Assembly: GCF_963662885.1 (NCBI RefSeq)
Contig: NZ_OY760062.1
Span: 62,001-126,000, forward strand
DNA from: an uncultured Pseudodesulfovibrio sp.
GTDB lineage: Bacteria; Desulfobacterota; Desulfovibrionia; Desulfovibrionales; Desulfovibrionaceae
Direction: 5' to 3'
DNA: 64,000 nucleotides
The notes beneath the pieces are model-generated. The model was not told where the DNA came from. It worked only from the letters and a program-made list of their open reading frames with translations, and did no database searches. The translations under genes were made by a program, and so were the position numbers. Below, one piece after another: positions 61,424 to 64,000 of the stretch (position 1 is its first letter; each line of letters begins with the position of its first letter).

Positions 61424-63652
61424 CTAGCGGCGGCCTCGGCCACCACCACGGTTGTCGCGACGTCCGCCGCGGTCGTTGCGGTCGCCACGATCGCCGCCGC
61501 GCGGTGCGGGACGCTTGAAGTCATCCAGGTTGACTTCCTGGCCGGCCTCTTCCATGAGCCACGCCTTGCGGGACAGACGGATGCGTCCGCCGGGCTCCAG
61601 GGAGATGCACTTGACCCAGACTTCCTGGCCGAGCTGGACAACGTCTTCCACACGTTCCACCCGGTCGAAGTCGAGCTGGGAGATGTGCAGCATGCCTTCC
61701 TGTCCGGGCAGGATTTCAACCAGCGCGCCGACCTCGAGGATCTTGCGCACGACGCCCTTGTAGTTCTTGCCGGGCTCGGGCTTCTGGTCGTAGTAGAGGA
61801 CCATTTCCTTGGCCTTGTCCATGGACGCGAGGGTGGGGGCGAAGATGGAGATCTTGCCGGAATCCTCGATGTCGATGTCGGCTTCGGTTTCGGCAGTGAT
61901 AGCCTTGATATTCTTGCCGCCGGGGCCGATGACGGAGCGGATCTTCTCGGGGTCGATGTAGACGACGGCCATCTGCGGGGCCAGGTCGGACAGTTCGGCG
62001 CGCGGCTTTTCCAGCACCTCGGTCATGTGGTCGAGGATGTGGGTGCGGGCTTCCTTGGCCTGGTACAGGGCCTTCTTGAGGACGTCCTGCGGAATACCGG
62101 CGATCTTGATGTCCATCTGGATGGCGGTGATGCCGTCACGGGTACCGGCGACCTTGAAGTCCATGTCGCCCAGCGCGTCCTCGTCGCCGAGGATGTCGGT
62201 CAGCACGAAGTAGTCGTCGCCTTCCTTGCACAGACCCATGGCGATACCGGCAACCGGCTCGGTGATGGGCACGCCAGCGTCCATCAGGGACAGGGTGGCG
62301 CCGCACACGGAGGCCATGGAGGAAGAACCGTTGGACTCCATGATTTCGGAGACCACGCGGATGGTGAACGGGAACTCCTCGGCGCTGGGCAGCACCGGGG
62401 AAATGGCGCGTTCGGCCAGTGCGCCGTGGCCCACTTCGCGGCGGGAGGTGCCGCGCAGCATGCGGGCTTCACCGACGCAGTAGGGCGGGAAGTTGTAGTG
62501 CAGCATGAACCGCTTGGTGGCGTCGCCGAGCAGGGAGTCGTAACGCTGCTCGTCACGGGTGGAACCCAGGGTGGCGGTGGCCAGGGAGCAGGTCTCGCCG
62601 CGGCGGAACAGGACCGAGCCGTGGGTCTGCTGGAGCAGGCCGACCTCGATGGACAGCGGACGCACCGTGGTGGTGTCGCGGCCGTCGATGCGCAGGCCTT
62701 CCTTGACGATGCGCTCACGCACGATCTTCTTGGTCATGTCGCCGACGATGTCGCTGACAGCGGCCAGCTTGGAGTCGTCGTCCGGGAACTTCTCGGCAAC
62801 GGCTTCCTTGGCCTTCTGCTTGGCAGCGTCCTTGGCGGCGTAGCGGACCATCTTCTCGGGGGTGGTCAGGGCCTTTTCCAGATCGGCGGTGATGATCTCA
62901 CCGAGGAACTCGGCGACTTCTTCGTCGCGCTCGGGAGCGGTCACTTCGAGCTTGGGCACACCGACCTTCTCACGCAGTTCGTCCTGGATGTCGAAGAGCG
63001 GGCGGACCTGCTCGTGACCCCAGGCCAGGGCGTCGGCCACCAGATCTTCGGAAACGAAGTTGCCGCCGCCTTCGACCATCACCATGGCATCGCGGGTGGC
63101 CGCGAAGACGAGGTTCAGGGAGGAGCGCTCCTCGATACCCCGGTAGGAGGGGTAGAGGACAAACTCGTTATCCACATAGCCCACGCGGGCACCCACGATG
63201 GGGCCGAGGAAGGGCATCTTGGAGATGTGGCAGGCGGCGGAAGCGCCGGTCAGGGCCAGGACGTCCGGATTGACGTGCTTGTCGGCGGACAGGACCGTGG
63301 CAATGATCTGGACTTCGTCGGAGAAGCCTTTGGCGAACAGGGGCCGGATGGGGCGGTCGATGAGCCGGGAGACCAGAGTCTCGTGCTCGGAGGGACGGCC
63401 CTCGCGGCGGAAGTAGTTGCCCGGCACGCGGCCTGCGGCATACGCCATTTCCTGGTAGTTGCAGGTCAGCGGAAAGAAGCCGCGATCCACGTCCAGGGGC
63501 TGGGTAACGGCGGTCACCAGAACGGTGGTGTCGCCGGAGGAAATGGTCACTGCGCCAGATGCCTGGCGAGCGAATTTCCCGGTTTCAATGGAGATGTCGA
63601 TGCCGCCAACGGTCGCGGTGACCTTGGTGGAATCGAAAGGAATCATCGTCAT
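61424..63652 (-). CDS. pnp: Polynucleotide phosphorylase
   Basis: PNPase degrades RNA 3-prime to 5-prime with phosphate and can add tails. The 742-residue protein has two RNase PH domains (FARQASGAVTISSGD; TSRREVGHGALAERA; GVCMG-like VAGIAMGLCKEGDDYFVL), a KH domain (IGPGGKNIKAITAETEADIDI) and an S1 domain (VGALVEILPGQEGMLHISQL). The C-terminus is a Gly/Arg/Asp-rich tail (RGGDRGDRNDRGGRRDNRGG). AGGAG lies 8 bases before ATG 63652. It follows rpsO, the usual order, and a 248-base leader with long-range inverted repeats lies between them. Confidence 0.98.
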   Translation of the reverse strand: MTMIPFDSTKVTATVGGIDISIETGKFARQASGAVTISSGDTTVLVTAVTQPLDVDRGFFPLTCNYQEMAYAAGRVPGNYFRREGRPSEHETLVSRLIDRPIRPLFAKGFSDEVQIIATVLSADKHVNPDVLALTGASAACHISKMPFLGPIVGARVGYVDNEFVLYPSYRGIEERSSLNLVFAATRDAMVMVEGGGNFVSEDLVADALAWGHEQVRPLFDIQDELREKVGVPKLEVTAPERDEEVAEFLGEIITADLEKALTTPEKMVRYAAKDAAKQKAKEAVAEKFPDDDSKLAAVSDIVGDMTKKIVRERIVKEGLRIDGRDTTTVRPLSIEVGLLQQTHGSVLFRRGETCSLATATLGSTRDEQRYDSLLGDATKRFMLHYNFPPYCVGEARMLRGTSRREVGHGALAERAISPVLPSAEEFPFTIRVVSEIMESNGSSSMASVCGATLSLMDAGVPITEPVAGIAMGLCKEGDDYFVLTDILGDEDALGDMDFKVAGTRDGITAIQMDIKIAGIPQDVLKKALYQAKEARTHILDHMTEVLEKPRAELSDLAPQMAVVYIDPEKIRSVIGPGGKNIKAITAETEADIDIEDSGKISIFAPTLASMDKAKEMVLYYDQKPEPGKNYKGVVRKILEVGALVEILPGQEGMLHISQLDFDRVERVEDVVQLGQEVWVKCISLEPGGRIRLSRKAWLMEEAGQEVNLDDFKRPAPRGGDRGDRNDRGGRRDNRGGGRGRR

Positions 63653-63692
63653 AGCGATTCTCCTGCCTCTTTATTAAGGCAATAAAGGTGAA

Positions 63693-63847
63693 TCACTTTC
63701 TGCGATAAACCCTCTGATGGGGTTAGCCGGCTTGGGGAGGGGCTTTTGGGTCGTGGTTCTGGTGTCCCAAAAACGCCTTCCGCAGCCAACTAACAGGGCG
63801 TTGGGGTCGCGGAGAGTCTGAAAAGACGGCTCCGACGCAGAAAGTGA
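63693..63847 (-). promoter_or_regulatory. pnp leader with a 12-bp perfect inverted repeat
   Basis: TCACTTTCTGCG (63693-63704) and CGCAGAAAGTGA (63836-63847) are exact complements separated by 131 bases, between rpsO and pnp. In E. coli the pnp leader folds into an RNase III-cut hairpin for autoregulation. A matching role here is inferred. Confidence 0.55.
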
Positions 63848-63856
63848 CATACGTAT

Positions 63857-63880
63857 CGGGGGAGGTTTGACCCTCCCCCG
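63857..63880 (-). terminator. Hairpin after rpsO
   Basis: CGGGGGAGG, loop of 6, CCTCCCCCG lies 20 bases past the rpsO stop codon. There is little T tail, so it may act as an RNA end or processing hairpin. Confidence 0.6.
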
Positions 63881-63900
63881 AACATCAATTCTTCAAAGAA

Positions 63901-64000
63901 CTACTTACGCAGGCCAAGGCGGCTAATCAGCTCGCGGTAGCGCGTGATGTCCTTGTTCTGCAGGTACTTGAGAAGCTTCCTGCGCTGCCCGACCAGCTTC
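63901..64000 (-). CDS. rpsO: 30S ribosomal protein S15 (partial, C-terminal end)
   Basis: The last 33 codons on the minus strand read KLVGQRRKLLKYLQNKD and end RELISRLGLRK, which is the S15 C-terminus. The rest is outside the window. S15 binds 16S rRNA, and rpsO-pnp is a conserved pair. Confidence 0.95.
   Translation of the reverse strand, partial: KLVGQRRKLLKYLQNKDITRYRELISRLGLRK

Noticed and set aside
61685..63685. 666-residue open frame on the plus strand
   Set aside because: It is antisense to pnp, which has all expected domains.

Overview
The window reads as ordinary chromosomal backbone of a sulfate-reducing deltaproteobacterium of the Desulfovibrio / Pseudodesulfovibrio type. This is inferred from gene content, not from a database search. 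The pointers are the alternative (siroheme-dependent) heme pathway genes ahbC-hemB-ahbD plus an AhbA/B protein, polar-flagellum genes with sigma-54 and sigma-28 promoters, a bacterioferredoxin-type 2[4Fe-4S] ferredoxin, ThyX, NikR, and a G+C-rich genome with long antisense shadow frames. No prophage, insertion sequence, CRISPR array, rRNA or tRNA gene was found.

Layout, left to right. Positions 37-4301 (minus) hold heme synthesis. Positions 4447-9681 (minus) hold an OmpA-type lipoprotein, two small or membrane proteins and two glycosyltransferases. Positions 9790-15179 (minus) are a flagellar filament block (flagellin, FliD, FliS and a further glycosyltransferase). Positions 15288-17146 hold an AsmA-like protein and a zinc-dependent phospholipase C-like protein. 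Positions 17233-20557 (plus) carry a kinase-like protein, thyX and a dnaA that is not next to dnaN, with a candidate DnaA-box region between thyX and dnaA. Positions 20970-30943 (minus) are a large housekeeping run: rpsB-tsf, then pyrH-frr-uppS-cdsA-dxr-rseP-tsaB, then a hydantoinase-B protein and a phosphatase-like protein. Positions 31125-33189 (minus) are an overlapping ParB-like / spore-photoproduct-lyase-like pair.

Positions 33454-39096 (plus) hold an EF-G paralog, plsC, an RNase J, a lipoprotein and an unknown protein. Positions 39333-41173 (minus) hold a cysteine desulfidase-like enzyme and an unknown partner. Positions 41361-44609 (plus) hold a ClC channel and small unknown proteins. 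Positions 44722-50844 (minus) hold a rhodanese, a ferredoxin and a glycine-cleavage operon (gcvH-gcvPA-gcvPB-lpd-yhcH) without gcvT. Positions 51158-60950 (plus) hold a methyltransferase, nikR, folE2, a short flagellar-rod-like protein, an FAD oxidoreductase, a FleQ-like AAA+ activator without a sensor domain, a large exported TPR protein and a MEMO-family protein. Positions 61045-64000 (minus) hold a small redox protein, pnp and the end of rpsO.

The most interesting non-coding signal is a family of six structured repeats of about 85-120 bp. Their arms differ between copies but stay complementary. Four start within 12 bp after a stop codon, in the orientation of that gene. Other points for a second look are the ParB-like / radical SAM pair, the FleQ-like activator with GAFTHA in place of GAFTGA, a sigma-54 promoter with a perfect dyad upstream of fliD, a flagellin leader that could bind CsrA, and a 12-bp inverted repeat bracketing the pnp leader.
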